Below, piece after piece: positions 36,645 through 45,188 of a stretch of DNA of 64,000 nt. Position 1 is the first letter of the stretch; the number at the start of each line of letters is the position of its first letter. The notes under the pieces are model-generated. The model searched no databases. It was not told the origin of the DNA and saw nothing but the letters and a program-made list of their open reading frames with translations. The stretch is from NCBI RefSeq assembly GCF_001665785.1, contig NZ_LZSO01000017.1, positions 124,001 through 188,000 on the forward strand, given 5' to 3'. The position numbers and the translations under genes were made by a program. Source of the DNA: Mycolicibacterium peregrinum (GTDB lineage Bacteria > Actinomycetota > Actinomycetes > Mycobacteriales > Mycobacteriaceae).

Positions 36645-37349
36645 TCAGTCGCCTCGCCGAGTAGCGATCTGGTCCCGTTTCTCTATGGCGTCGAGCAGGA
36701 CCTCCACGCTGAACTCGAAGACCTCGGCCGTGTCCGGGTAGATGGTCGGGGCAACGCTGGCTGAGGATGGAAAGCGACGGGGATCCAGCGCGGCGTAATG
36801 CCTGCGCTGCTCGTCGCGTAACTCGATGTCGGTCAACCACGGTGACAAGGCGGCGACCAAGCCGTTTCCAACTGTGTGGTTATAGATGGTCTGGTGGTAG
36901 AGGCCGAGTTCGCTCTCGCTGACGCCGGCACGAATGAGCTCACGGACAGTCCATTCGGTGAGGTGGAACAGTTGCGGCTCGTCGTCGGGCTGGCCGGCCA
37001 TGGCCGCGGCCAGACCCTCGTGCCTGCGATAGATCTGCCACCACTGGAGCATCAGTTTGCGGAGGTTGTCACGCCAGTGGCCCTGTGGGTCGGGCTCGTC
37101 GACTTCCAACCGAAACAGGTCGTCGATCAGAGCTGAGATCAGCTCGGCCTTGTCCCGGAAGTGCCGGTACATCGCCGTGGCGTCGACTCCGAGTTCGTTG
37201 CCGAGCCGCCGCAAGGTGAGTGCACTCAAACCGTCGCGGTCACAAATCTCCTGAGCTGCTCGCAGGATCACGGCGCGGTCCAGCCGAACAGCACCGCTAC
37301 GGGTGGGCGATCCCTGGGCTCGTCGGCTGCGGTCCACGGTCCACAGCAT
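36645..37349 (-). CDS. TetR family regulator (TetR_C-type)
   Basis: 234 aa. HTH about 20-66 (AVILRAAQEICDRDGLSALTLRRLGNELGVDATAMYRHFRDKAEL) and a TetR-class C-terminal domain, similar to tetracycline-repressor-type proteins. The ATG at 37349 was chosen to give the family length; longer frames run into the operator region. Divergent from a permease-hydrolase pair, with a long inverted repeat between them. Probably represses that pair until a substrate of the pathway binds. Confidence 0.88.
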   Translation of the reverse strand: MLWTVDRSRRAQGSPTRSGAVRLDRAVILRAAQEICDRDGLSALTLRRLGNELGVDATAMYRHFRDKAELISALIDDLFRLEVDEPDPQGHWRDNLRKLMLQWWQIYRRHEGLAAAMAGQPDDEPQLFHLTEWTVRELIRAGVSESELGLYHQTIYNHTVGNGLVAALSPWLTDIELRDEQRRHYAALDPRRFPSSASVAPTIYPDTAEVFEFSVEVLLDAIEKRDQIATRRGD

Positions 37350-37381
37350 CGCACGCGCAGCGCACGGATCGACGCAACTGG

Positions 37382-37410
37382 TGTCAACTATGGGGACAAC
37401 ATAGTTGTCA
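37382..37410. promoter_or_regulatory. Candidate TetR operator
   Basis: Inverted repeat TGTCAACTATG (37382-37392) / CATAGTTGTCA (37400-37410), 10 of 11 positions paired, spacer of 7. It begins 32 bp upstream of the TetR start and ends just before a TTGACA -35 element. Confidence 0.6.
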
Positions 37411-37416
37411 TCACTG

Positions 37417-37445
37417 TTGACATAGCTCCGAAGTATCGCCAAGAT
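37417..37445 (+). promoter_or_regulatory. Promoter for the permease-hydrolase operon
   Basis: TTGACA (37417-37422), 17-bp spacer, then CAAGAT (37440-37445). The -35 is a perfect SigA-type hexamer; the -10 is weak. About 75 nt upstream of the permease ATG. Confidence 0.45.
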
Positions 37446-37520
37446 CACACCGTCCGGACCATCAGCCGGACCGCCGCACCGTCGGCGAGCCCACCCAGGT
37501 GTCCATCAGAAAGGCGCCGA

Positions 37521-38939
37521 ATGAGCGGAACGCAGCCCGGCAGGCCCAAGGCCTACAAGCAAGAACTCAAACGGGACCTCAGTCTGTGGGAGAACACCTC
37601 ACTGGTCGTCTCCGCAACTACTCCGGCCACGGGCGCGTTCATCATCGCGCCGGTGCTCTTCGGGTTGAACGGGACCGGCGCTGCGCTGACGTTCTGCATC
37701 GCCGCGGTGCTCGGCCTGTCGCTGGCCTATTGCTGGGCGGAGTTGGGTGCGGCGTATCCGATCGCCGGTGGTGACTACACGTTCATCGCCCGCATCCTGG
37801 GGCGCGCTCCGGGTTTCGTCTCGATGTTCATCACCGGACCGGTGCAGGCGGTACTCATCCCGGCGGTGGTCGCACTCGGGATGGCGGAGTACCTGAGGGT
37901 CGTCGTCAATGTGGACGCGAATGTTCTCGGTGCCGTGATCATCATCGGCGGCGCCGTGATCGCGCTGTTCGGTGTTCGGCTCAATGCGATCGCCGTGACC
38001 GTCCTGCTCGTGGTGGAGATCCTGGCAGTGGTGCTCGTGTCGGTCGCTGGGTTCATCAAAGTGCAGCGACCGGTGACCACCCTGCTGCATCCTGAGGTCA
38101 TCGACGCGCACGGGATCGCGAGCCCGCTCACCCTCAGTGCACTGATCGCGGGAATCGCGGTGGGAAGCTTTGCCTACAACGGTTTTCAGGGTGCACTGAT
38201 CTTTTCCGAGGAGACGGTGAGCGCGCGCCACAATGTCGCCCGCGCCGTGTTCATCGCGCTGGGTGTCGCCGTCGCCTGCGAAGTATTCCCCGTCGCGGCC
38301 GCCACCCTCGCCGCGCCCTCGCTGGCCGAGCTCTCGAACTCGGCCAACCCCTGGCAGTACGTGCTGACCGCGATCGGCGGCGACACCTTCAACACCGTGA
38401 TAAGCCTCGGTATCGCCGTTGCCGTACTCAACGCCGTCATCGCGTTGATGCCGTACTACGCGCGAATCCTGTTCAGCACCGGCCGAGACATGGCGTGGCC
38501 CGAGCCGATCAGCCGGGCGCTGCGGGGTGTGCATCCGAAATACGGAACACCCTGGCTGGCAACGATTCTGGTCGGGATCGGCGGTGCGGTCATGATCCTG
38601 TGCTCAGACGTCGCGACGTTGACTACCTGGACCGGTGCACTACTGGCCGTAGAGTTCATCCTCGTCGCAGCCTCCGCCCTCGTGAGCCGACTTCGCACCC
38701 CTGGCCTCGACCGCCCGTATCGGATGCCGTTGTGGCCGCTCTGGCCGATCGTCGCGATCGTCATGTCGATCGCCGTGCTCAGCCAGCAAGTTCGTGCCGA
38801 CCTCATCGTCGCCGGCGCATCTGTTCTGCTTGCCTTGGCCTACTACGTCCTCTACCTCCGGCCGCGTGGCGAAACCCATTTCCTGATGCTGGCGCCACCG
38901 GACGAGGAGCATCGTGAATTGACAGCGGGGATGGCCTGA
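37521..38939 (+). CDS. APC family amino acid permease
   Basis: 472 aa, 12 predicted membrane segments, of the amino acid-polyamine-organocation family. Typical N-terminal part: LSLWENTSLVVSATTPATGAFII, then GGDYTFIARILGRAPGF; later segments have EETVSARHNVARAV. Proton-coupled uptake of an amino acid or amine is likely. ATG at 37521 after AGAAAGG. It overlaps the next gene by one base (TGATG), so permease and hydrolase are translationally coupled. Confidence 0.9.
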   Translation: MSGTQPGRPKAYKQELKRDLSLWENTSLVVSATTPATGAFIIAPVLFGLNGTGAALTFCIAAVLGLSLAYCWAELGAAYPIAGGDYTFIARILGRAPGFVSMFITGPVQAVLIPAVVALGMAEYLRVVVNVDANVLGAVIIIGGAVIALFGVRLNAIAVTVLLVVEILAVVLVSVAGFIKVQRPVTTLLHPEVIDAHGIASPLTLSALIAGIAVGSFAYNGFQGALIFSEETVSARHNVARAVFIALGVAVACEVFPVAAATLAAPSLAELSNSANPWQYVLTAIGGDTFNTVISLGIAVAVLNAVIALMPYYARILFSTGRDMAWPEPISRALRGVHPKYGTPWLATILVGIGGAVMILCSDVATLTTWTGALLAVEFILVAASALVSRLRTPGLDRPYRMPLWPLWPIVAIVMSIAVLSQQVRADLIVAGASVLLALAYYVLYLRPRGETHFLMLAPPDEEHRELTAGMA

Positions 38940-40375
38940 TGCAGTTGGATTTCTCCGTCGTTGACGACATCGCCAAGCAGTTCCACGACCGGAGGCGTGC
39001 CCCGGGACTGCAGATCGCAGTGCTGGCCGACGGCGAGGTGGCCCATTCCAGCGGTCATGGAGTCACCGATTGCGCCACCGGTGCGGTTCCGGCCGTGGAC
39101 TGTTTCTTCCGGATCGCTTCGATGTCGAAGAGCTTCACCGCGGCTGCGATCCTGCAACTGCGTGACCGAGGACTGCTCTGCCTCGACACAGCTGTGACCG
39201 ATTACCTGCCGTGGGCGGAGGGGCTGACCGGCCCGACCGCGGACTCGCCGAAAATAACTGTGCGCCATTGCCTGACGATGAGCAGCGGCCTGCCCAGTGA
39301 CGATCCGTGGGCAGACCGGCAGGAGGAGATGACGCAGTCCGATTTCGACGACCTGCTACGCAGTCCGGTATCGGGTGCCTATGCGCCCGGCACCGCATTC
39401 GCCTACTCGAATCTGGGGTATGCCATCCTCGGTCGTGTCGTCGAGGTGATCGCCGGACGGCCCTTCGTCGAGCATCTGGCCAGTGAGTTGCTGCGGCCGC
39501 TGGGCCTGACGGACACCACCTACGACTACCGCTCGGTGCCGTCTGGGCGCCTGGCACAGGGTTACCGGCCGACCTCATCCGGAGAGTGGGAACCCCAGAC
39601 GTTCACCGCGCCAGGAAGTTTCTCCGCCATCGGGGGTCTGCTGAGCACCGTGACGGACATCGGGAAGTGGGTCGCCTGGCTCGCCGAGGCGTTTCCGCCC
39701 CGAGACCGGAACGACGATCGGATCCTGTCCCGAGCCTCCCGCCGTGAGATGCAGCAGTCGTACCGCCTGCTGCCGTTCGACATCGTGGAGGAGCCAGGCC
39801 AGCGGAACCGGTTGATCAGCAAGGGTTTTCCATGGGGATTGTCCGGCTACGGGTACGGGCTGTTCGTCGAGACTGACCCCGCCGCCGGTGCGGTCAGCCA
39901 ACATCCCGGCGGCTATCCGGGCTTCGGTTCGTACATGGGCTGGCACCAGGCCAGCGGGCTCGGCGTCGTGGCCTTCGCCAACGGCACCTATGCCCCTGTC
40001 GCAGCACCTGCGCGAGCTGCGCTCGATGCGCTTCTGTGCCAATACCAAGCAGTCCCCGAGATGCGTCCAACCGAACATCTGCGGACAGCCAGCGATCTGG
40101 TCGAACGTGTCATTGCAGATCCGTCGATGTTGCAGGGGCCCGCTTTCGCCGACAACGTGCTTCTCGACATCCCGCTGGCCGAGCGGATCGCCGCCATCAC
40201 CGCCGCACGGCAGGCGATTGGTGAGTACAAGGGACAGAACGAAGTCGAGGTTCTGTCGCCCACCGAGGCGATCTACCGGATGATCGGCGCCTGTGGCGTG
40301 ATCGAGGTGGCTCTCGCGCTGACACCGACGGATCCACCGCGTATCCAGACATTCGCGGTCGAGGTCAAGGCCTGA
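38939..40375 (+). CDS. Beta-lactamase-fold serine hydrolase
   Basis: 478 aa class C beta-lactamase/DD-peptidase-like enzyme. Catalytic SxxK is Ser61-Met-Ser-Lys64 (RIASMSKSF), the second motif is YSN in FAYSNLGYA (about residue 157), and the third is HPGGYPGFGS in place of KTG. No signal peptide, so cytosolic. The family includes esterases (EstB), D-aminopeptidases and amidases. Coupling to an amino-acid permease suggests hydrolysis of an imported amide, ester or D-amino-acid derivative. The C-terminal domain (about 350-478) is of unknown role. Confidence 0.9.
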   Translation: MQLDFSVVDDIAKQFHDRRRAPGLQIAVLADGEVAHSSGHGVTDCATGAVPAVDCFFRIASMSKSFTAAAILQLRDRGLLCLDTAVTDYLPWAEGLTGPTADSPKITVRHCLTMSSGLPSDDPWADRQEEMTQSDFDDLLRSPVSGAYAPGTAFAYSNLGYAILGRVVEVIAGRPFVEHLASELLRPLGLTDTTYDYRSVPSGRLAQGYRPTSSGEWEPQTFTAPGSFSAIGGLLSTVTDIGKWVAWLAEAFPPRDRNDDRILSRASRREMQQSYRLLPFDIVEEPGQRNRLISKGFPWGLSGYGYGLFVETDPAAGAVSQHPGGYPGFGSYMGWHQASGLGVVAFANGTYAPVAAPARAALDALLCQYQAVPEMRPTEHLRTASDLVERVIADPSMLQGPAFADNVLLDIPLAERIAAITAARQAIGEYKGQNEVEVLSPTEAIYRMIGACGVIEVALALTPTDPPRIQTFAVEVKA

Positions 40376-40380
40376 CACTC

Positions 40381-40408
40381 GACGCGTTGTGCGCAGTGTC
40401 GACGCGTC
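40381..40408. terminator. Hairpin between convergent genes
   Basis: GACGCGT (40381-40387) pairs with ACGCGTC (40402-40408) around a 14-nt loop, directly after the hydrolase stop and overlapping the stop of the acyltransferase gene. Confidence 0.35.
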
Positions 40409-41732
40409 AGTCGCGGGCCAGCGCCCGTGCCGCGACGAGGGCGGCCAACATGACCGCCACGCAGTACACGCCCTGATCCTTCAGGCCCCAGGCGACCGAG
40501 GTCAGCGTCGCCGCACCGGCCAGGCACAGCAGCAGACCCACCGTGGCGCTGCGGATCCCCGTGGTGGCCACCGCGCCGCCGTCCCACAGCGGCAGCGGTG
40601 AATTCTCCAGCGGCCGCAGCGCGACGAAGGCGAGCGCGACCAGTCCGGCCATCACGGCCAACTGCAGCACCGACAGGGCCACGAAGCCGGGGGCGGACGG
40701 ATCGATGCGGTCGGCGCCCAGGTAGTCGAACACCAGGTGCAGGCCCAGCAGCAGCGGCATGTGCCACAGGTACAGCGTCATGGCACCGGAGTTGCCGATC
40801 GCGGTCAGCCACCACACCCGCGGCCGCTGAGCCCACCGGTTGATGGCGGGGGCGGCGGCAATCGCGAACGCGCACATCATGATTGCGTGGCCGGCCAGCA
40901 GCAGCGACGGCGGCGTCATGTTCTTCAGGTGCTGGGTCTCGATGCCGACCAGGCTCAGCTCGTAGGGGCCGAAGTACAGCAGGGCGAGGTTGACTCCGAG
41001 CATGCCGATCCCGATCTTCAGCGCGGCGCTGCTGGACAGCAGGTGGCGACGGTAGGCGACACCGAACACGCCGGGGATCAACCAGACCACGGTGTTGAGG
41101 TAGCCCAGTGTGGCGTAGCCGTCCATATTGATCCGGATTGCGTCGACGGCGGCGATGAACGCGTAGGTACCGATGATCGCGCCGGCCATCTGCCCGGTGG
41201 TGGTGATCCGGGCCAGCAGCGGTACCGCCGCCAACACCAGGACATAGGCGCCCAGGAACCACAGCAGCTGGATGGAGATCCCGGCGATGGGCTCATAGAC
41301 ATGTTCCGGCAGGACGAACCGCAACACCGCGAGGGTGACGGTCCAGAAAGTCAGGTAGTAGAACACCGGCCGATACAGCCGGGTGCAGCGTCGCAGCAGC
41401 CACCCGCCCCACGACGAGCCGGGCTTCCAGGACTGCACCGAGGCGGCCACGCCGGCGAAGAAGAACAACGGCATGATCTGGAACACCCAGGTCAGCGCCT
41501 GAAACACGACCGACGCGGTGAGCAGGTTGCTCCAGATGAACACGTCGTCACGGATCGTGCTGGTGGCCATGATCGTGTGGCCGAACACCACACCGACCAG
41601 GGAGACGATCCGGATGACGTCGATGGCGCGGTCCCGGTCCGGCGGGGTCTGCGCCTCGACCTCGGCGGGCGAGGGGAACAGCCCGGCTTTCGCGGGGGCT
41701 TTCTTGGCAGCTGTGTCAGCAGCAACGGTCAT
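40407..41732 (-). CDS. Acyltransferase family 3 membrane protein
   Basis: 441 aa polytopic membrane protein (about 10 segments) of the acyltransferase-3 group that transfers acyl groups to cell-surface glycans or lipids. Family features: DVIRIVSLVGVVFGHTIM near the N-terminus with the conserved His, RRCTRLYRPVFYY after segment 3, and TLYLWHMPLL near the C-terminus. The N-terminal 38 residues are a cytosolic, Pro/Ala-rich tail. Target unknown; similar mycobacterial genes acylate glycolipids. It is on the same strand as, and 35 bp downstream of, an MFS gene. Confidence 0.87.
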   Translation of the reverse strand: MTVAADTAAKKAPAKAGLFPSPAEVEAQTPPDRDRAIDVIRIVSLVGVVFGHTIMATSTIRDDVFIWSNLLTASVVFQALTWVFQIMPLFFFAGVAASVQSWKPGSSWGGWLLRRCTRLYRPVFYYLTFWTVTLAVLRFVLPEHVYEPIAGISIQLLWFLGAYVLVLAAVPLLARITTTGQMAGAIIGTYAFIAAVDAIRINMDGYATLGYLNTVVWLIPGVFGVAYRRHLLSSSAALKIGIGMLGVNLALLYFGPYELSLVGIETQHLKNMTPPSLLLAGHAIMMCAFAIAAAPAINRWAQRPRVWWLTAIGNSGAMTLYLWHMPLLLGLHLVFDYLGADRIDPSAPGFVALSVLQLAVMAGLVALAFVALRPLENSPLPLWDGGAVATTGIRSATVGLLLCLAGAATLTSVAWGLKDQGVYCVAVMLAALVAARALARD

Positions 41733-41767
41733 GGCTAGAACGCTATGGCCCCGCCGCTGCGTAGTCC

Positions 41768-42949
41768 CTAGGTAGAAATACGGGATTCACTTCGCCGGGC
41801 CTCCGCGAACAGGATCGCGGTCAGACAGACCGCGGCCAGCACCGCGACCGTGATAGCGAACGTGATGCCCGCGGTACGCAGGCCCAGTGATTGAGCGGCC
41901 AGGCCCTCGCCGATCACCGGAAGCGAGATCGCGACATAGGCGACGACGAAGTACGTGGAGCTGACCTCAGCGCGACGCTGGGCCGGGGTGCGCTCGACGA
42001 CTGCGGCCAGGCCCCGGCTGAAGCTCATGCCCTGGCCGATGCCGGACACCACGGCAGCTGCGATCAGGCCGGGCAGCGAGGAAAAATACAGTGCCGCAGT
42101 CAGAATCATCATGCCCACGATCAGCAGTCCGCAGCCGACCGCCACTGCCCGCTCGGCGGCCATTCGGTTCGCGGCGACCTGGGTCAGCGCCGACGCCGCG
42201 AAGATCGAGCAGGCCATCGCGCCGGCCACCGCATGGTTGCTGATGCCGATGACATTCGACAGGAAAGACGGCGCGACCGCGGTGAACAGTCCGGTCACCG
42301 CGAACCCGGCGAAGGCGGCCAGTGCGGCGATGGCGAAGACGGTCCGCACCTCGGTGGGCACGGACAGCCGCTGCAACCCGATCCTGCCGATGCACGCCGA
42401 CGTCTCCGGCACAACGAACACCGCGATCCCGGCCAGCACCGCGAGGCCGATATGAATCAGGAACGGCAGGTGAAGGGGTTGCGGTGCGTACTGCACCAGT
42501 AGACCGGCCAGCAGCGGGCCGGCGCCCAAACCGCCGATGTTGGCCACGGTGGCCACCGCCGCGGCCCTGGATTTCCAGGCCTGTGGGGCGGCCTCGATGA
42601 CGGCCGCCGTGGCCGTTCCGGTGAACAGACCCGCCGACAGACCGGACAGGACCCGGCCGATCAGCAGCAGCGGCACGGAATCGGCGAACAGGAACACGGC
42701 GGCGCTGGCCAGGGCCGCCGCCACGCCGGCCAGCAGCATCGGCCGCCGGCCCACGGCATCCGACCAGCGGCCGAACACCAGCAGCGCGAACAACACACCG
42801 CCGGCGTAGGTGGCATAGATGACGGTGGTGGTCAGCACCGCGAAATGCATGCGGTCTGCGTACAGCGCGTACATCGGCGTGGGCAGGGTGGTGCCCACCA
42901 TGATCGCGGCGAACGCGTAGGCGAGGAGAGGAAAGGAGAGGCGGCGCAC
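41768..42949 (-). CDS. MFS transporter (multidrug-type)
   Basis: 393 aa, 12 segments, DHA1-like: PTPMYALYADRMHF near the start, GRWSDAVGRRPMLL after segment 2 (the MFS motif A), GLFTGTATAAVIEAAPQAW in segments 4-5, and GQGMSFSRGLAAVVERTPAQRRAEVSS. Probably an exporter. GTG at 42949 has a purine-rich GGAAAGGAGAG-type antisense context, so no reliable Shine-Dalgarno decides the start. It precedes the acyltransferase gene and may be co-transcribed with it. Confidence 0.86.
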   Translation of the reverse strand: MRRLSFPLLAYAFAAIMVGTTLPTPMYALYADRMHFAVLTTTVIYATYAGGVLFALLVFGRWSDAVGRRPMLLAGVAAALASAAVFLFADSVPLLLIGRVLSGLSAGLFTGTATAAVIEAAPQAWKSRAAAVATVANIGGLGAGPLLAGLLVQYAPQPLHLPFLIHIGLAVLAGIAVFVVPETSACIGRIGLQRLSVPTEVRTVFAIAALAAFAGFAVTGLFTAVAPSFLSNVIGISNHAVAGAMACSIFAASALTQVAANRMAAERAVAVGCGLLIVGMMILTAALYFSSLPGLIAAAVVSGIGQGMSFSRGLAAVVERTPAQRRAEVSSTYFVVAYVAISLPVIGEGLAAQSLGLRTAGITFAITVAVLAAVCLTAILFAEARRSESRIST

Positions 42950-42992
42950 GCTGAATGGTAGCGGCGCTACCTAACCTCGTATTCCGCTTATT

Positions 42993-43057
42993 CCGCCGAA
43001 ACGGCATTCCAGCAGGCCACTACTCGCAGCTTCTCTGCCGGAATGCCGTTTCGGCGG
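42993..43057. terminator. Long perfect hairpin after the ActP operon
   Basis: Perfect 18-bp arms (42993-43010 and 43040-43057; left arm CCGCCGAAACGGCATTCC) with a 29-nt loop. It starts 8 bp after the ActP stop on the minus strand, so it is placed as a terminator, though the arms are unusually long. Confidence 0.6.
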
Positions 43058-43065
43058 AGTGGCGT

Positions 43066-44697
43066 CTAGTGGCTGACTGCCTTCTCGGCGCCGACGCCGG
43101 TCAACGACCGCACCTCCATCTCCGCATTGAGCTCGGGGTTCCCGGTGTCGGGCGAGGTGAGCGTGCCGATGATGCCGAGCGCGAACGCGAGCGGAATGGA
43201 CACGATGCCCGGGTTGGCCAGCGGGAAGAAATCGAAGTCCGCGCCGGGGATCATGGCGGTCTTCGAACCCGATACGGCGGGGGAGAACACGATCAGCACG
43301 ATGGTCGAGATCAGCCCTCCGTACATGCTCCACAGGGCGCCGCGGGTGTTGAACCGCTTCCAGTACAGCGAGTACACGATCGTCGGCAGGTTGGCCGCGG
43401 CCGCGACCGCGAATGCCAGGGCCACCAGGAACGCCACGTTCTGGCCGTTGGCGAGGATGCCGAGCCCGATCGCGAACACGCCCAGCACGACAGCGGTGAT
43501 ACGCGAGACACGCACCTGCTCGTCCTCGGTCACCTTGTGTGACTTCAATACCGAGGCGTAGATGTCGTGCGCGAACGACGCCGACGCCGTGATGGTCAGC
43601 CCGGCCACGACGGCGAGGATCGTCGCGAACGCCACCGCCGAGATGACCCCGAGCAGGATCACCCCGCCGAGTTCGAACGCCAGCAGCGGGGCCGCGGAGT
43701 TCACGCCACCGGCCGCCCCGAGGATCCGGTCCGGGCCGACCAGTGCGGCCGCACCGTAGCCGAGCACCAAAGTGAACAGGTAGAAGGCGCCGATCAGCGC
43801 GATCGCCCAGACCACCGACCGCCGAGCCTCTTTCGCGGTCGGCACGGTGTAGAAGCGCATCAGCACGTGCGGCAGTCCCGCCGTGCCGAGCACCAGCGCG
43901 AGCGCCAGCGAGATGAAGTTGATCTGCGACGTGAGCGAACCGCCGTACTGTGCGCCCGGGGCCAGCACGTCACGGCTGGACACGCCCTTGGTGGTGGCTC
44001 CGGAGATGGCCGACTGGGCCGATCCGAGGATCTCGGAGAAGTTCAGCCCGAACTTGCTCAGTACCATCACGGTCATCAGGGCGGCACCGGCGATCAGCAG
44101 CACGGCCTTGATGATCTGCACCCAGGTGGTGCCCTTCATACCGCCGACCAGGACGTAGACGATCATCAGGATGCCGACGACGGCGATCACGATCGACTGC
44201 CCGGTCCGGCTGTTGACGTCGAGCAGCAGGGCGACCAGACCGCCGGCTCCGGCCATCTGGGCCAGCAGGTAGAACAGCGACACCGTCAGCGTCGAAATGG
44301 CCGCGGCCAGCCGCACCGGGCGCTGCTTGAGCCGGAAGCTCAGCACGTCGGCCATGGTGAATTTACCGGTGTTGCGCAGTAATTCGGCCACCAGCAGCAG
44401 GGCAACCAGCCAGGCCACCAGGAAGCCGATCGAGTACAGGAAGCCGTCGTAGCCGTAGACGGCGATGGCGCCGGCGATGCCGAGGAAGCTGGCCGCCGAC
44501 AGGTAGTCACCGGCGATGGCGATACCGTTCTGCGGGCCGGAGAAGCCGCGGCCACCGGTGAAGAACTCGTCGGCGGTCGCGTTGCGCTTGCTGGCCTTGA
44601 TCACCACGATCATCGTGACGACGACGAAGAGGCTGAAGATGCCGATGTTGGCGACGGGGTTGCCGACGGTCTCCGCGGCGAGCGTTGTGACGGTCAT
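43066..44697 (-). CDS. actP: Cation/acetate symporter, solute:sodium symporter family
   Basis: 543 aa, about 13 membrane segments, of the SSS family. ActP/MctC features: ADEFFTGGRGFSGPQNGIAIAGDYLSAASFLGIAG at the start, the sodium-site stretch LPHVLMRFYTV, and a C-terminal end of about 25 polar residues. It should import acetate or other short monocarboxylates (propionate, pyruvate) with sodium or protons. A DUF485 gene immediately upstream overlaps by 4 nt (ATGA); ActP/MctC homologues elsewhere have the same small partner. It is the last gene of a run that includes a LytS/LytTR pair and a second symporter. Confidence 0.93.
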   Translation of the reverse strand: MTVTTLAAETVGNPVANIGIFSLFVVVTMIVVIKASKRNATADEFFTGGRGFSGPQNGIAIAGDYLSAASFLGIAGAIAVYGYDGFLYSIGFLVAWLVALLLVAELLRNTGKFTMADVLSFRLKQRPVRLAAAISTLTVSLFYLLAQMAGAGGLVALLLDVNSRTGQSIVIAVVGILMIVYVLVGGMKGTTWVQIIKAVLLIAGAALMTVMVLSKFGLNFSEILGSAQSAISGATTKGVSSRDVLAPGAQYGGSLTSQINFISLALALVLGTAGLPHVLMRFYTVPTAKEARRSVVWAIALIGAFYLFTLVLGYGAAALVGPDRILGAAGGVNSAAPLLAFELGGVILLGVISAVAFATILAVVAGLTITASASFAHDIYASVLKSHKVTEDEQVRVSRITAVVLGVFAIGLGILANGQNVAFLVALAFAVAAAANLPTIVYSLYWKRFNTRGALWSMYGGLISTIVLIVFSPAVSGSKTAMIPGADFDFFPLANPGIVSIPLAFALGIIGTLTSPDTGNPELNAEMEVRSLTGVGAEKAVSH

Positions 44698-45038
44698 CGG
44701 GTGCCCTCCAGTTCTTCGCGGATGGCGGTGGCCCGCGGGTCGAGCTCCCGGTTCGCGAAGCGCACGTACAACCCGGTGATGAGGAACGTGGTGAGGAACT
44801 GGCCCAGCCCGATCAGCAGGCCGACATTGACGTTGCCGAACACCTGGATGGCCATGAAGTCGTGGGCGAATGCGCCGAGAGCGACATAGAGGCCATACCA
44901 GACCAGGAAGAACGCGGTCATCGGAAAGACGAAGCGGCGCAAGCGGGTACGCAGCTCCTGGAACTCAGGACTTGCCTGCGTGGCGAGGAATTGCTCCCCG
45001 GTGGGGGTAATCCTCTCGGGAAGGTCGGTTTCGGTCAC
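44694..45038 (-). CDS. DUF485 small membrane protein (ActP partner)
   Basis: 114 aa with two membrane segments in the centre (about 45-65 and 75-97: FVFPMTAFFLVWYGLYVALGAF; LGQFLTTFLITGLYVRFAN). Family DUF485, a constant companion of ActP/MctC-type symporters and thought to aid their assembly or activity. The GTG at 45038 (MTETDLPERI) was chosen because AGGAG precedes it; upstream starts lie in the intergenic region. The stop overlaps the ActP start. Confidence 0.9.
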   Translation of the reverse strand: MTETDLPERITPTGEQFLATQASPEFQELRTRLRRFVFPMTAFFLVWYGLYVALGAFAHDFMAIQVFGNVNVGLLIGLGQFLTTFLITGLYVRFANRELDPRATAIREELEGTR

Positions 45039-45188
45039 CCGAGAACTCCTGACAATTGGCTGTGAGAGCGGATAGCGCCTGAACCTAATTGAGAGCTGGG
45101 TCACATGGGCGGGGTATCGGGGTCGATACGCCGAATTCGGTCATCGCTGCGCCGAGCGGTCGGTCGTCGGGGCTGAGCGGCAGGCGGT

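Noticed and set aside
43010..43040. CRISPR-like appearance of the long hairpin near 43 kb
   Set aside because: There is only one inverted pair and no array of direct repeats with spacers; no cas genes anywhere in the window.
45039..45188. Possible CRP site (TGTGA on the minus strand) before the DUF485 gene
   Set aside because: Only one half fits TGTGA-N6-TCACA; too weak to list.
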